A DNA stretch of 64,000 nucleotides from Bedellia somnulentella (GCA_963576735.1 OY755182.1:2914001-2978000); one strand, 5' to 3'. Shown: positions 36,807 to 46,032, counted from the first letter of the stretch. Made by a program: numbers and translations. The notes: generated by a model not told the origin, from the letters alone.

Positions 36807-39695
36807 TCATTTAATGGTATCATTTATCAGTATACTTCGCTTGAGCTGGAGTTTAGACGAATTAAATATGTCTATAGAGCTGTAGTTTTTATTGTGTGAT
36901 TCACAAATCCTACGAAGAGGAGCGCGCTCGCCAGCCACCGTGCGGACGGGCTCTACCGCGAACACGGCTGTGTGCGGCAGTCGGCTGTCGGGCCGACGCG
37001 GGACGCGGTAGCCTATTTCGTTGGACAGGGGAATGCAATCGTAATGGTTAAAACATATGTTATGGAGCGTCATTTGGTCAATAAGTTGTCGTCTGTCTGT
37101 CAGTGATTGTAGGTTGTATTTTTTAAGTAGATTAGTGTAAGACATTCTGGAATGATGAAATTTGTAGTGTATGGCTTTAAGGGCTTTTTTCTGTATGGAT
37201 TCTATCTTATTGGAGTACTTTGAATAGTAGGGATTCCAAATCACGCTGGCATATTCCAACTGAGACCTCACCAAAGATTTGTATAGACAGACCATAGATG
37301 ATTTTCTTTTGAAATGTCTTCCAGCACGCAAAATAAATCCTAGCATTTGATAGGCCTTTGTACAGATAGCCTCTACGTGGGCATCAAAACTCAAGCTTTC
37401 GTCGAAAATAATTCCTAAGTCCCGAATTTGTGATACCCTCTCTAAGGGACAGTTATCAATATGGTAGTTGTGCAAAATTATTTTCCGGTTTTTGGTGAAT
37501 GTTATTTGTTTACATTTGTTGTGTGCTAGGTATAAATTATTTTCTTTACAAAAACGACCAAAACGGTCCAGATCGGCCTGAAGAAGTTGGGTATCGTTTA
37601 TAGTTTTGATAGGCATGAATATTTTAAGGTCATCTGCAAATAATAAGACTCTGCTATTTTCAAAACACCTTACAATTTCGTTCACAAATAGTAAATACAA
37701 CAATGGGCCAAGGATAGAACCCTGTATCACACCGGAGGTGACCAGCCTCTTCTCTGAAAGGTGACCATCTACCCTCACCACCTGATATCGATTAGTCAAG
37801 TAAGAAACGAACCACCTTAAAAAGTCTCCCTTGATACCATTATAAGCTAATCTAAGGAATAGCATGATGTGGTCTATTTTGTCAAAGGCTTTTAAAAAAT
37901 CGGTGTATACAGCGTCTATTTGTATTTTTTTGTCCATGTGACGGAAAATGTAATCGGAGTATACTATCAAGTTTGTCACAGTTGAACGGCCTCTCAAAAA
38001 ACCGTGTTGTTCCTCCACTATGTGGGGTTTTAAGTTTAATATAAGGTTTTGATGTACAAGGGATTCTAATACTTTTGGTACAGTAGACAAAATTGAAATC
38101 GGCCGGTAATTAGTAATGAGGCTTCTATTGCCCGATTTATGTAATGGAACTATATGAGCCAGTTTCCATTGATCAGGAAATATACCTTCAGCCATGCATT
38201 TATTAAAAAGGAAACATAGAGGCATTGATAATTCATGTGCTAGATTTTTAAGGAAAATTGGGTGTATTTTGTCTGGGCCGGGCCCTTTACTAGCATCAAG
38301 GTATTTTAGTTTTCGTTCTATTTGAGTTTCAGAAAACTGCAGTAGATGTATGTTAGGGGAACTTGAGTTTGAAGGGAGGGAAGCCAAATCCAGTGTTGTA
38401 AAATCAGATGATGGTTCGAATACTGAGCTAAAGTAATTATTAAACATGCTAACTATGATAGCAGGGTCACTAGAAGTTGTATTTCCAAAGGTCATTGTGC
38501 TGGGGTAGCTAGAGTCGTTTTTTTTAATAGATGATATATACTTCCAGAAAGATTTAGGGTTTTTATGAATATTACTTTCGGTAGAGCTCATATAGGTCCG
38601 GAAACAACATTTAAGCAACATTTTACTCCTTTTTCGCAGTAAAGAAAACTCACCATAATCAGCTAAATTGTGGTATGTATTCCAACGACGCCAAATCTTG
38701 TATTTACGTGTTAACGTAGACCTTAAGGCGTTAGAGAACCATGGGGGATATTGTGAATTACGAATTTTCTTGACGGGCACGTGCTTGCTAATAGTTTCGT
38801 TAATTATTTTATAAAACTTCTCTGTTGCTGTTATAGCATCGTAAGTGGAAAGTTCTTGATGCCAATCGATTGTATAAAGGTGATCCTTTATCGCTTGATA
38901 GTCACTCTTATAAAAATCGTGTTTTAGTTGTACAAGAGGCAGTATGGAATCAAAGTTTTTATTTATTTCTAGTTCAATCATAATAGGGGGGTGGTGTTTA
39001 TCAACTTTATCAGTAAGTATTGCCCATGGTTGGGAGCACTTGAATGTGTTGATATCAGTGAAAAATAGATCTAGTAGCCTATTGTTAGTATTATGGATAC
39101 AATTTATTTGTTTTAATTGCATATAGTTGGTCGCGTCTATTAATAACTGATGAATACCGATTAAATCTATTTGAGCAGTTAAATTTTCGTCCTGGTTTTC
39201 CTTAAGCCATACTAGGTTTGGCATATTGTAATCTCCAGCAATACAATAATTATCATTAGAATGTGCTGTAAATAATCTTGTGAGGTTATTGAAGTATGTT
39301 TCGTAAGACAGCATATTGGATGAAGGAGGCAAATACACAGCACAGATGAATAACCTAGTAGAGCCACATAATGGTAATGTTACGATGATTTCTTCGATTG
39401 TCTGACACTCTAAATCTAATCGCCTACAGGGTAGTAATGTTCTTTTTATCGCAACCAATACACCACCGCCGTCTTTTTTAACGCTCGTGTTTATACATCT
39501 GTCCCGACGAAAAATAGCATACCTCTCGTCTGCTACCTCATGATCAAATATACCCTCGCGTAGCCAAGTTTCAGTCAGTATAATAATATCATAATCAGTA
39601 GCTGCTATGTTCAGCCTTATATGTGCTAACTTTGACCTAATACCGCCGCAATTTTGGTAGTAAATGGACAGTGCACGTCTGCTAGTAATTATTAA
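36807..39695 (-). CDS. LINE-3 ORF2: AP-type endonuclease plus reverse transcriptase
   Basis: The frame is open for 962 codons from a TAG at 39696-39698 to 36807. No in-frame ATG lies ahead of the first nuclease motif, so the true start is unclear; it may be non-AUG or depend on re-initiation. Endonuclease: YYQNCGGIRSK (~12), LTETWL (~40), GGGVLVAIK (~76), AVYLPP (~119), GDYN (~154) and a DKHHPP motif (~232). RT: YRPISIL (~530), motif A YTDFLKAFD (~597), motif B GVIQGSILGPLL (Ile for the usual Pro) and motif C FADD (~686). The C-terminus (SQLEYASVIWNP) is typical. Function: nicks the target and copies LINE RNA. No stops or frameshifts seen. The codons at 36910-37020 are strikingly GC-rich. Confidence 0.9.
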   Translation of the reverse strand, partial: LIITSRRALSIYYQNCGGIRSKLAHIRLNIAATDYDIIILTETWLREGIFDHEVADERYAIFRRDRCINTSVKKDGGGVLVAIKRTLLPCRRLDLECQTIEEIIVTLPLCGSTRLFICAVYLPPSSNMLSYETYFNNLTRLFTAHSNDNYCIAGDYNMPNLVWLKENQDENLTAQIDLIGIHQLLIDATNYMQLKQINCIHNTNNRLLDLFFTDINTFKCSQPWAILTDKVDKHHPPIMIELEINKNFDSILPLVQLKHDFYKSDYQAIKDHLYTIDWHQELSTYDAITATEKFYKIINETISKHVPVKKIRNSQYPPWFSNALRSTLTRKYKIWRRWNTYHNLADYGEFSLLRKRSKMLLKCCFRTYMSSTESNIHKNPKSFWKYISSIKKNDSSYPSTMTFGNTTSSDPAIIVSMFNNYFSSVFEPSSDFTTLDLASLPSNSSSPNIHLLQFSETQIERKLKYLDASKGPGPDKIHPIFLKNLAHELSMPLCFLFNKCMAEGIFPDQWKLAHIVPLHKSGNRSLITNYRPISILSTVPKVLESLVHQNLILNLKPHIVEEQHGFLRGRSTVTNLIVYSDYIFRHMDKKIQIDAVYTDFLKAFDKIDHIMLFLRLAYNGIKGDFLRWFVSYLTNRYQVVRVDGHLSEKRLVTSGVIQGSILGPLLYLLFVNEIVRCFENSRVLLFADDLKIFMPIKTINDTQLLQADLDRFGRFCKENNLYLAHNKCKQITFTKNRKIILHNYHIDNCPLERVSQIRDLGIIFDESLSFDAHVEAICTKAYQMLGFILRAGRHFKRKSSMVCLYKSLVRSQLEYASVIWNPYYSKYSNKIESIQKKALKAIHYKFHHSRMSYTNLLKKYNLQSLTDRRQLIDQMTLHNICFNHYDCIPLSNEIGYRVPRRPDSRLPHTAVFAVEPVRTVAGERAPLRRICESHNKNYSSIDIFNSSKLQLKRSILINDTIK

Positions 39696-40101
39696 CTATG
39701 TATATTTCAAACAGTGCATGCAACCGCATGTCACTGATTATTTTGCAAAATAAGTAATAAATGAATCGGCGACGGTTACTGTAGGTAGCTATTAGTTTAT
39801 TATGTATGGCACGCATATATATGGCTGCCATAAGCATACATATCTTAAATTTAATATTTAGGAAAATACAAGTGCGCTTGCCTATGGATACTTCATAGTT
39901 TATACTGACACAAATAGAACCAACTATACGAAAATTTACTGAGAGATACCAAAAAATGGATAATATAATATATAAATTATGTATAATGTAAAATATGACG
40001 TAGAAGATTGTTGTAAATAGTGTTATTAAGGTGTATTCGAGTGGGTGTAAATATGTTGTGTGTATGTAAATAAAGTAACATATGATAACAAATTGCAATA
40101 G
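39696..40101 (-). other. LINE-3 inter-ORF spacer
   Basis: About 400 bp between the ORF1 stop and the open part of ORF2, AT-rich. A 138-codon frame here (39682-40098) is hydrophobic and unsupported. The spacer is much longer than the 58 bp in LINE-2. Confidence 0.5.
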
Positions 40102-41220
40102 TCACAGTTTTTTTAGATCCTCCTCACAGCGTATGGCAATAATTGATGTCGTGTCATCCTTTCTTGTTAAGATTGCGGAGTTTTTCACCCATACAAACTT
40201 GATTTTCTTTTCTTTAGCTATAGAACGGACTTTGGAATACAGAATCTTACGCTTCAATGTAAGGTGCTCATTGATATAGATTTTTGATTTGTCATTTTTG
40301 TTGCTGGGTGTGGATGTTCCCGCTGAGCTAAACAATTGTCCAACAGTAAGTTCTCGACGTGCTCTACAAGCCGCTATGACATCGTTACGTAGATGGCGGG
40401 TTGCTAGGTGCACAATGATGTTCTTTGGCCGCGTCGTTGTCTGGTTGTGAGCGACTCTGTGTACGTCGGTGATGGAACTTGATGGTAACGGAATACCTAT
40501 AAGGGTGCCGAGTGTTTCTATAATATGGAATAAATTTTCATTCTTGTTCTCTGGTACGTTTTGTAATTCTATGTTACAATTCCTAGACCTTTGTTCCATC
40601 TCTTCTTGTTTGCTTTCGAGATGAAAGTTTGTGACCTTAAGTTGTTCGTTTTCCAATTTTATTTGTGTTATTTTGTTTGATATTTCGCGTACATCGGGTA
40701 TAGATGTTTCTATATCTTTAGTTCGTGATTGCAAATCCGATATTTCATTTTTTAGTTTGGATATTAAATCATGATATTCAGATCTTGTTTCTTGAATGGC
40801 TTTATGGACTTCAACAGCCACGACTGCTTGTATCTCTAGGGCAATGGATGAGCGAAGCTCGATAATTTTAGCATCGAGAAGATTGCTAAATTGCTGGAAT
40901 GATATAGAGGGCGCACGCTCCGAGTCACTATTCAATGATAATGATGATATGTTCACTGGCTCATCACATGACATCGCCGTGTGGTTAAAAGAAAAATCTG
41001 TTTGCCTTCTGATTGGAGTATTATCGTTTCTTGGCGCTCTACTACGTTGTGTTATATTTAAACAACCAGGACAATACCATGATTGGCTCAAGCTTACAAA
41101 ATTTGCTTTGTAGTATTCTGCCTTTAAGCCTTGGCATTTATAATGGCTAATTAAACCACAAGGAATGCATTTTAGCAGATCTTTTCCCTCTACCGTAAGA
41201 CTGCATATGGAGCAATTCAT
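40102..41220 (-). CDS. LINE-3 ORF1 protein (PHD finger, coiled coil, FP25K-like C-terminus)
   Basis: 372 codons starting MNCSICSLTVEGK. Residues 3-53 form a complete C4HC3 PHD-type pattern: Cys3, Cys6, Cys18, Cys21, His26, Cys29, Cys50 and Cys53. Residues ~110-215 are heptad-rich (LENEQLKVTNFHLESKQEEM), indicating a coiled coil. Residues ~216-372 (NIELQNVPENKNENLF, INEHLTLKRKILY, KIKFVWVKN) match the C-terminal domain of LINE-2 ORF1 and of FP25K-like proteins. Expected to multimerise, bind LINE RNA and assist ORF2. The PHD module could contact chromatin, but that is inference. The start is convincing because Met1 lies two residues before the first zinc ligand. Confidence 0.85.
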   Translation of the reverse strand: MNCSICSLTVEGKDLLKCIPCGLISHYKCQGLKAEYYKANFVSLSQSWYCPGCLNITQRSRAPRNDNTPIRRQTDFSFNHTAMSCDEPVNISSLSLNSDSERAPSISFQQFSNLLDAKIIELRSSIALEIQAVVAVEVHKAIQETRSEYHDLISKLKNEISDLQSRTKDIETSIPDVREISNKITQIKLENEQLKVTNFHLESKQEEMEQRSRNCNIELQNVPENKNENLFHIIETLGTLIGIPLPSSSITDVHRVAHNQTTTRPKNIIVHLATRHLRNDVIAACRARRELTVGQLFSSAGTSTPSNKNDKSKIYINEHLTLKRKILYSKVRSIAKEKKIKFVWVKNSAILTRKDDTTSIIAIRCEEDLKKL

Positions 41221-41345
41221 CTTGTTATTGTATTATTACTAATCAGTAGTGTACTCTTACGGGACTGATTGGAACTCAGTTGTTTAAATCGATGGTTGCT
41301 AGGTGGTATATGTAAATTGTACCGCTACTCGTCGCTAGGTGGCGC

Positions 41346-41794
41346 CCTTTTATTATAAATAATGTGGTAGAGAGGGTCTGATTATATTTTTATTCAAAAT
41401 TGTTGGTGGTTTCGAAAAATTAATAAAGAATTCACTTTTAACGAACTCTTTCACAAGATATTCACATTTCTAGCCAGATTTTTATAGGATAAAGCACTGT
41501 TCACTATTTCTTCTTAAAATGTTTTGTTGGTTGTACTCTTGTTAGACGCACTTCCAGTAATCCGTTAAGTCAGTTGTTAGTTGCACTTATTATATCAAGA
41601 CAATATTTTTTATTTTAAAACGGCTGCACTGATAACAAAGATAACACTGGTTGTTGCGATTTGAGCACTTTCGTATCTTTAGAGACTGAATTTAGGACTT
41701 TTAGTGTCCGTAGTAATAAATAATTAAAGTTGTGGAAAGCTTCTGTAATCTTCAATAAAACTTAATGTTAAATCTTTTTCTTCGTCCACCATCT
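41346..41794. other. Unassigned sequence between LINE-3 and the LINE-1-family tail
   Basis: Probably Harbinger-like internal or flanking DNA. CACCATCTTGTTGACG at 41787 abuts the next insertion. No ORF is recognised. Confidence 0.35.
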
Positions 41795-41875
41795 TGTTGA
41801 CGTTCAAAAAATGTAAATTTTTAACTTAATTTTGAAAAATAAACTTTTTGACTTTTTTTTTTTTGACTTTTTGTT
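41795..41875 (+). mobile_element. LINE-1-family 3' end with TTTTTGAC tail
   Basis: ACGTTCAAAAAATGTAAATT, GAAAAATAAACTTTTTGAC and a further GACTTTTTG repeat match the LINE-1 3' end complement at 8366-8450. The flanks share TTGTTGA (41789-41795 and ~41873-41879), a plausible TSD. Only the last ~80 bp were integrated. Confidence 0.7.
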
Positions 41876-42067
41876 GTTGAACGCTATGACGCACAGAAAT
41901 CCACCCGACTCCGGATAACTTGCAACACAGCGCGCGCTCCGCTTTCAACTGTCATCGCGCATGCATTAAGGGCATGCCTCACGTGCGCTGTTGACTGCGC
42001 TATGACGCATGCCCTTATTGAACAAAAAAAGGCACAGTGTGGACGTAGCTTATAGTTTGTGGGTTGA

Positions 42068-42165
42068 ATGAACAAGAGAGCGCGCATGCTATTTGTCGGT
42101 GAAAACGAAAAAGATAGCGATAGACTAGTAAATGCTACGCGTCATTTTGGAGTAGCTGAATATTA
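42068..42165 (+). pseudogene. Duplicate 5' end of the nuclease-like gene in the left inverted repeat
   Basis: ATG at 42068 opens the same ~29 codons (MNKRARMLFVGENEKDSDRL...) as the minus-strand gene at 43518. It stops shortly after the repeat ends (..AEY stop). It shows that the inverted repeats include the translation start of the internal gene. Confidence 0.8.
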
Positions 42166-42372
42166 AAATATAGAAGAATGTTTTTTAAATGTTTCTTTTT
42201 ATAAATGAATTACATATGTGTGTATATATTTTATGTGATATTAAAGTATATACATCTTTAGTAAATAAAAAGGTAAATAAAAATCAACAGCAGACGAAAA
42301 AAAAAAGAAAATAAAAAAAAAATCTTTTTATTGTAACAAAATACAAATACTAAAGTTTTTAAAATTTTCAAA

Positions 42373-43518
42373 TTATTCAGGATCCCAGTCATCAGACATG
42401 TAATTGTGATCTTCAATATCAGAAAATTCTTTATCATCGTTTTCTGTTTCAGTTGTTTCGACAATATCTTCTATTCTTAAAGGCGTATGATCCCCAATGA
42501 ATGAATCCTACTGGTTTTAAATATCCATCGAAGAACCAACCGCAGTTTTCAGGTTGAAGTTTTACGCATACTGGATCCGCTGCATTAAGCCACATGGAAT
42601 TTACGAAAATAGTTCTTCAAATTTTCTGAATCAATGATATCCAGCATGGTGGTATAGAGTTGGAGTCGAAGCCTTTTATTTTTTTTAAAAACTGCTCGCT
42701 GTCTTCTTTGGCAGAATATTTCTTCAGAAAAATGCGATATCTCGCATCATTCACTTTGATGCAGTTCTTGATGCCATACATATTGGCAGTAAATTCTTGA
42801 ACGGTGTTAATTTTTTCGTTAATGAAAATATCAGCTTCATCTGTTAGTGATGCAAAAACTGTTTGATATTTTTCATTACTCGAAAGCAGCTTAAAAGGTT
42901 TTACTTTTCCTTTATTGTGAAATGCAGCCGTGTAATCGCAACCTGTGAACGCATGGAAGGCGGGAAGACTTTGGCACAATTTGAGTCCTAACTTCAATGC
43001 TAGATCGGTGCAATTAATGCAATCAACAGGTTGATTACTAGTCTTTTTTGTTGCTGAAGTGGCAAGCCAAATTTCTAATTCTGAAATTTTGTGCATATTT
43101 CCTAACAAAATAATCAAAACATCAGTATCAGAGACTTTAATTAAAATCCTTGACCCTGGTTCCGCTTTATGAGCATGAAAAAAAATCCTCGTATCTGCCT
43201 CTTCGTGATGACATTCATAATTAACTTCTTCAGTTTTTTTTTATGGAGTTTTGATGAACTTGATAAGAATAGCACTGATGGTTGACGGTTAAGAAATTTT
43301 TTTTTGTTTTGGATTATTGTTACCAAATGGTTGTTCTCCCAATAATCTGCCAGAAACAGCACCAAAGCCTCTTTGAAACGATAATTTTTAAGGCTTTGTA
43401 AAAAAATATTAGGTCTAGTTTGTTTGTTAACTACTCCAAAATGACGCGTAGCATTTACTAGTCTATCGCTATCTTTTTCGTTTTCACCGACAAATAGCAT
43501 GCGCGCTCTCTTGTTCAT
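42373..43518 (-). pseudogene. FEN1/XPG (PIN-like)-type nuclease gene of the outer TIR transposon, frameshifted
   Basis: Two long minus-strand frames (43518-43141 and 43117-42617) plus a short acidic end (stop at 42373-42375, ending HNYMSDDWDPE) make one decayed gene of about 380 codons. Motifs in order: CHHEEADTRIFFHAH (~43218-43175), SDTDVLIILL (~43135-43105), LPAFHAFTGCDYTAAF followed by KGKVKPFKLL (~42965-42890), and a C-terminal NCGWFFDGYLKPV (~42550). The acidic trio EEAD, DTD and GCDY with a following glycine-lysine turn has the order and spacing style of FEN1/XPG nucleases. Proteins with these motifs are common but unnamed in invertebrate genomes. No DDE transposase is seen. At least two frameshifts make this copy inactive. 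The nuclease assignment is inference from motif pattern. Confidence 0.6.
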
Positions 43519-44511
43519 TCAACCCACAAACTATACACAGCTGCAATGCTGTGTGTGTCCTCTTCTATCGCATAGGATAGTTTGCTGGGACCTCGCTGTC
43601 GCACGTACTCACTCGCAGCAGTATTTTACTTTTTAAAATTCGACAACCGCAATTCAGGACTGATTTTCTGCAGACAAACCTATACCACCTTGTTCGTAAT
43701 AAAATTATCTTTATTTTTATTTTAGTTTAATTCATTAACCGGACCGGTGCAAGTTACTAGTATCGATTTACCTGTTTATACCTGCCAACCCAAGAGTTGT
43801 GACGGGAAATAAATAGACAACCTAACGTTTGTATATTCTATAGGTTTTCTATTGATAAAAAAAATGATTTTTTAATTATTAATTAATCATACTCTGGACT
43901 GAAATTTTTGAGTCAACCTATTCGCAATATATTTATTGACATATTTTATTTAATGAAAAATATCTTTCATCCATTAACCAGCCCGGTGAAGGTCGTCTTA
44001 TAGCAGGATCCTATACTATATCCGTTTACAAGCATATTAATTAAAATGATATCGATTTGAACAGAATTAAGATGTTAATAAGTAAATCTATTTCCCCTAT
44101 ATTTTCTTTGACTATATATATCAGTGCCAGTATTTACACAAAATTTCACTCCATCTATAATTCAAATACATCCACAATTTGAGTAACAATTCGAAATTCA
44201 GCGGAGTTCCTTCGCCGCAGTTACGAAAAGGATCATTAATTTTGCTGAATTTAGTTCGTTCCTAGATGTCCGAGCGCGGCCGCATATTTCAGGGGGACCG
44301 CGACATCCACCCCCATTCGATTACTGTGCCAGTGCTCTCTGGCCCGCTTCATTTTACTTGAGTGACATTTGCTGTCATGTTTTGAGGATTTGACTTTAGT
44401 TTTTGTTGAGTATTTAAATCACAAAAAAAGATGATGTAAATACTTTTATTTCTGATAAAGTAATTCCAAATATGCTGGTCCTCAAAATATATACTTATTA
44501 CTATAATACAT

Positions 44512-44768
44512 ATTTTATACTTCGATCATATATACGAAAGATACACCAACAAAACACGAAAAACGGCCCAGCCAAACAGTCCTTTTTTAAATGATAAGCA
44601 CTGTTTCACTGACAGTCGCGTGCTAAATCTTGCAATAAATAAGAGGTCTTAAGAATATGCGGTAAGGTCGATCATTGTAGAAAAATAAATATTTAACTGT
44701 CAAACAGTCTTGTCATTCTCGCGGTAGAGTGCGGCATCTTTGGTATATTACGATCGAAGTATAAAATA
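44512..44768. mobile_element. MITE with ~35 bp imperfect TIRs
   Basis: Left ATTTTATACTTCGATCATAT and right CGATCGAAGTATAAAAT are inverted repeats; the match continues through CGAAAGAT / ATCTTTGG. About 255 bp, noncoding, inside the tandem array. Confidence 0.7.
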
Positions 44769-45049
44769 CTTGTATTAACCTAAAAATCTGATAACGTATA
44801 TCCAAACTGGTCCTTAAATATGCTGTTCCCTAAAACATAATTTATTTGCATTCATGTTTCTTAGGATGTTCAAAGGCAACTTTCATTTGAGAAACCGATA
44901 TTTTCGCATATATCAGTGAGATTGCGACATCCACCCGCCATTCGATTAGTGTACCAGAGTTCTTTGGCCCGTTTAATCTTACTTGAGTGACATTTGCTGT
45001 CCGGTTTTGAGGATTTGACTTTGGTTTTTGTTGAGTATTTAAATACTTA

Positions 45050-45310
45050 CTACTACTACTTACATACATATATATACTGACGGCTATAAATCCCTTGAAG
45101 GGGTAGCCAGAACTAGAGAATTAGAAATTTCTTAGCCACTTTTAGAAAGTTGCCTGGGGAAATGATGGTGAAATAAAGGTTGTTGGTGATAGGTCTCCAA
45201 CCGCATCACCAAAAAATCCCTTTAAACCCCCAATACCGTTAGTCGTCTCTTACGTACACCCACCGGAAGAAATAGGGTAGTGCTATTCTTAGCCGACAGT
45301 ACACAGCTAA
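45050..45310 (-). mobile_element. SINE-A copy with TSD AAATACTTA
   Basis: Flanked by AAATACTTA at 45041-45049 and 45311-45319. Minus orientation with all family blocks. A short CTACTACTACT run precedes the usual tail complement. Confidence 0.9.
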
Positions 45311-45560
45311 AAATACTTATATTTCTGATAAGGTATGTCCAAATATGCTTGTCCTTAAAACATAATTTATTTGCTTTCATGCTTCTTGGGACGTTTTAAG
45401 GCAACTTTCATTTGAGAAATCGATTCTTTCGCATATTTCAGTGGGATCGCGACATCCACCCCCATTCGATTACTGTGCCAGTGTTCTTCATCTTACTTGA
45501 GTGACATTTGCTGTCAGGATTTGACGATTTGACTTTAGTTTTTGACGAATATTTAAGACG

Positions 45561-45799
45561 AAAAAATCAATGACTATCTGAAACTGTTCCGCTATACAAG
45601 CCTTTAGGAATGAACAGGGCATAAACTTTCCTTTCATTGTAAAAAAGGGAAAATTTCAGTGTTAAACTGTTCTTTTTTGTAATAAACTGAGTTAATAATG
45701 TATATCAATTGGAAATAGCCTGAATAATGACGTAAAGGTTTGATGTCTAATATTTTATTCTTAAAATCGGATTCTTCTTTATGCATATATATTATAGCT
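45561..45799. other. No recognised feature
   Basis: No supported gene or repeat. Confidence 0.3.
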
Positions 45800-45885
45800 T
45801 ACTTATTACTCTGAACACCAGATGACAAAGTCACGTGATTTTCAGAAGCATTATAGGGTTATTCGGCGTGAACGTTTATGTTATT
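45800..45885 (+). mobile_element. SINE-C 3' fragment
   Basis: ACTCTGAACACCAGATGACA, AGTCACGTGATTTTCAGAAG and TATTCGGCGTGAACGTTTAT. Confidence 0.75.
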
Positions 45886-46032
45886 ATATCATGTCTTACT
45901 TATTATCTTGAAGAAATATCATTTATACCCATTCCAGTTTTCTTTTTGAAGTCGAATTTTGTTTTGCCATCTTAATAATTGCACAATTTCTTGATGACAA
46001 AACCTATTCAATACTTTGTCGTATTTAAATTC

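Larger units (their letters stand above)
36434..41345 (-). mobile_element. LINE-3: near-complete non-LTR retrotransposon, both ORFs open
   Basis: The minus-strand element contains ORF1 (40102-41220), a ~400 bp inter-ORF gap, ORF2 (open 36807-39695), a ~370 bp 3' UTR containing a long (GT)n tract, and a (AATAA/TAAA)n tail at 36436-36460. The 5' boundary is estimated near 41345. It is inserted in the Harbinger-like element just after 36433. With two undamaged frames it is the youngest-looking autonomous element in the window. Confidence 0.8.
36164..42053 (+). mobile_element. PIF/Harbinger-like element, 20 bp perfect TIRs, TSD TAT, gutted by LINE insertion
   Basis: TIR AGCTACGTCCACACTGTGCC is at 36167-36186, with its exact complement at 42031-42050 (four further T/A pairs also match). 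Both sides carry TAT (36164-36166, 42051-42053). The uninterrupted right arm of the host element reads GCTGTGTATAGTTTGTGGG, which confirms the empty site. A small N-terminal ORF at 36310-36408 fits Harbinger transposase starts. The interior is mostly replaced by LINE-3 (~36434-41345) and a LINE-1-family tail (41795-41875). Superfamily assignment rests on the 3 bp TSD and the short ORF. Confidence 0.65.
35643..44018. mobile_element. TIR transposon with ~0.6 kb inverted repeats and a FEN/PIN-like nuclease gene, split by a Harbinger-like element
   Basis: The left repeat is 35643-36163 continued at 42054-42155, and the right repeat is 43431-44018. Both read inward GATCC-GCTATAAGACGACC, then CACCGGGCTGGTTAATGGA. 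Without the 36164-42053 insertion the element is about 2.5 kb. The repeats contain three diverged ~140 bp modules marked by GGTTAATGAA-like cores (~35681, 35819, 35965) and GGTTGTCTG (~35755, 35880, 36024). The inner end of each repeat runs into the first ~29 codons of the internal gene. The outer boundary and TSD are uncertain. I do not recognise the family. Confidence 0.75.
44264..45560. repeat. Three-copy tandem array, ~250-300 bp core
   Basis: The cores share GCGACATCCACCC, CATTCGATTA, CTTACTTGAGTGACATTTGC and GAGGATTTGACTTTGGTTTT. Core positions are ~44301, 44926 and 45447, with spacings of 625 and 521 bp. A MITE (44512-44768) lies between copies 1 and 2, and a SINE-A (45050-45310) between copies 2 and 3. 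Without these insertions the period would be about 260-370 bp. No ORF or transposon end; origin unknown. Confidence 0.8.

Noticed and set aside
36697..36885. 62-codon ORF with a Cys-Val run
   Set aside because: It is a translation of the (GT)n microsatellite in the LINE-3 3' UTR.
39682..40098. 138-codon minus-strand ORF between LINE-3 ORF1 and ORF2
   Set aside because: Hydrophobic, AT-driven composition. It lies in the inter-ORF spacer, overlaps the ORF2 start, and has no counterpart in LINE-2.
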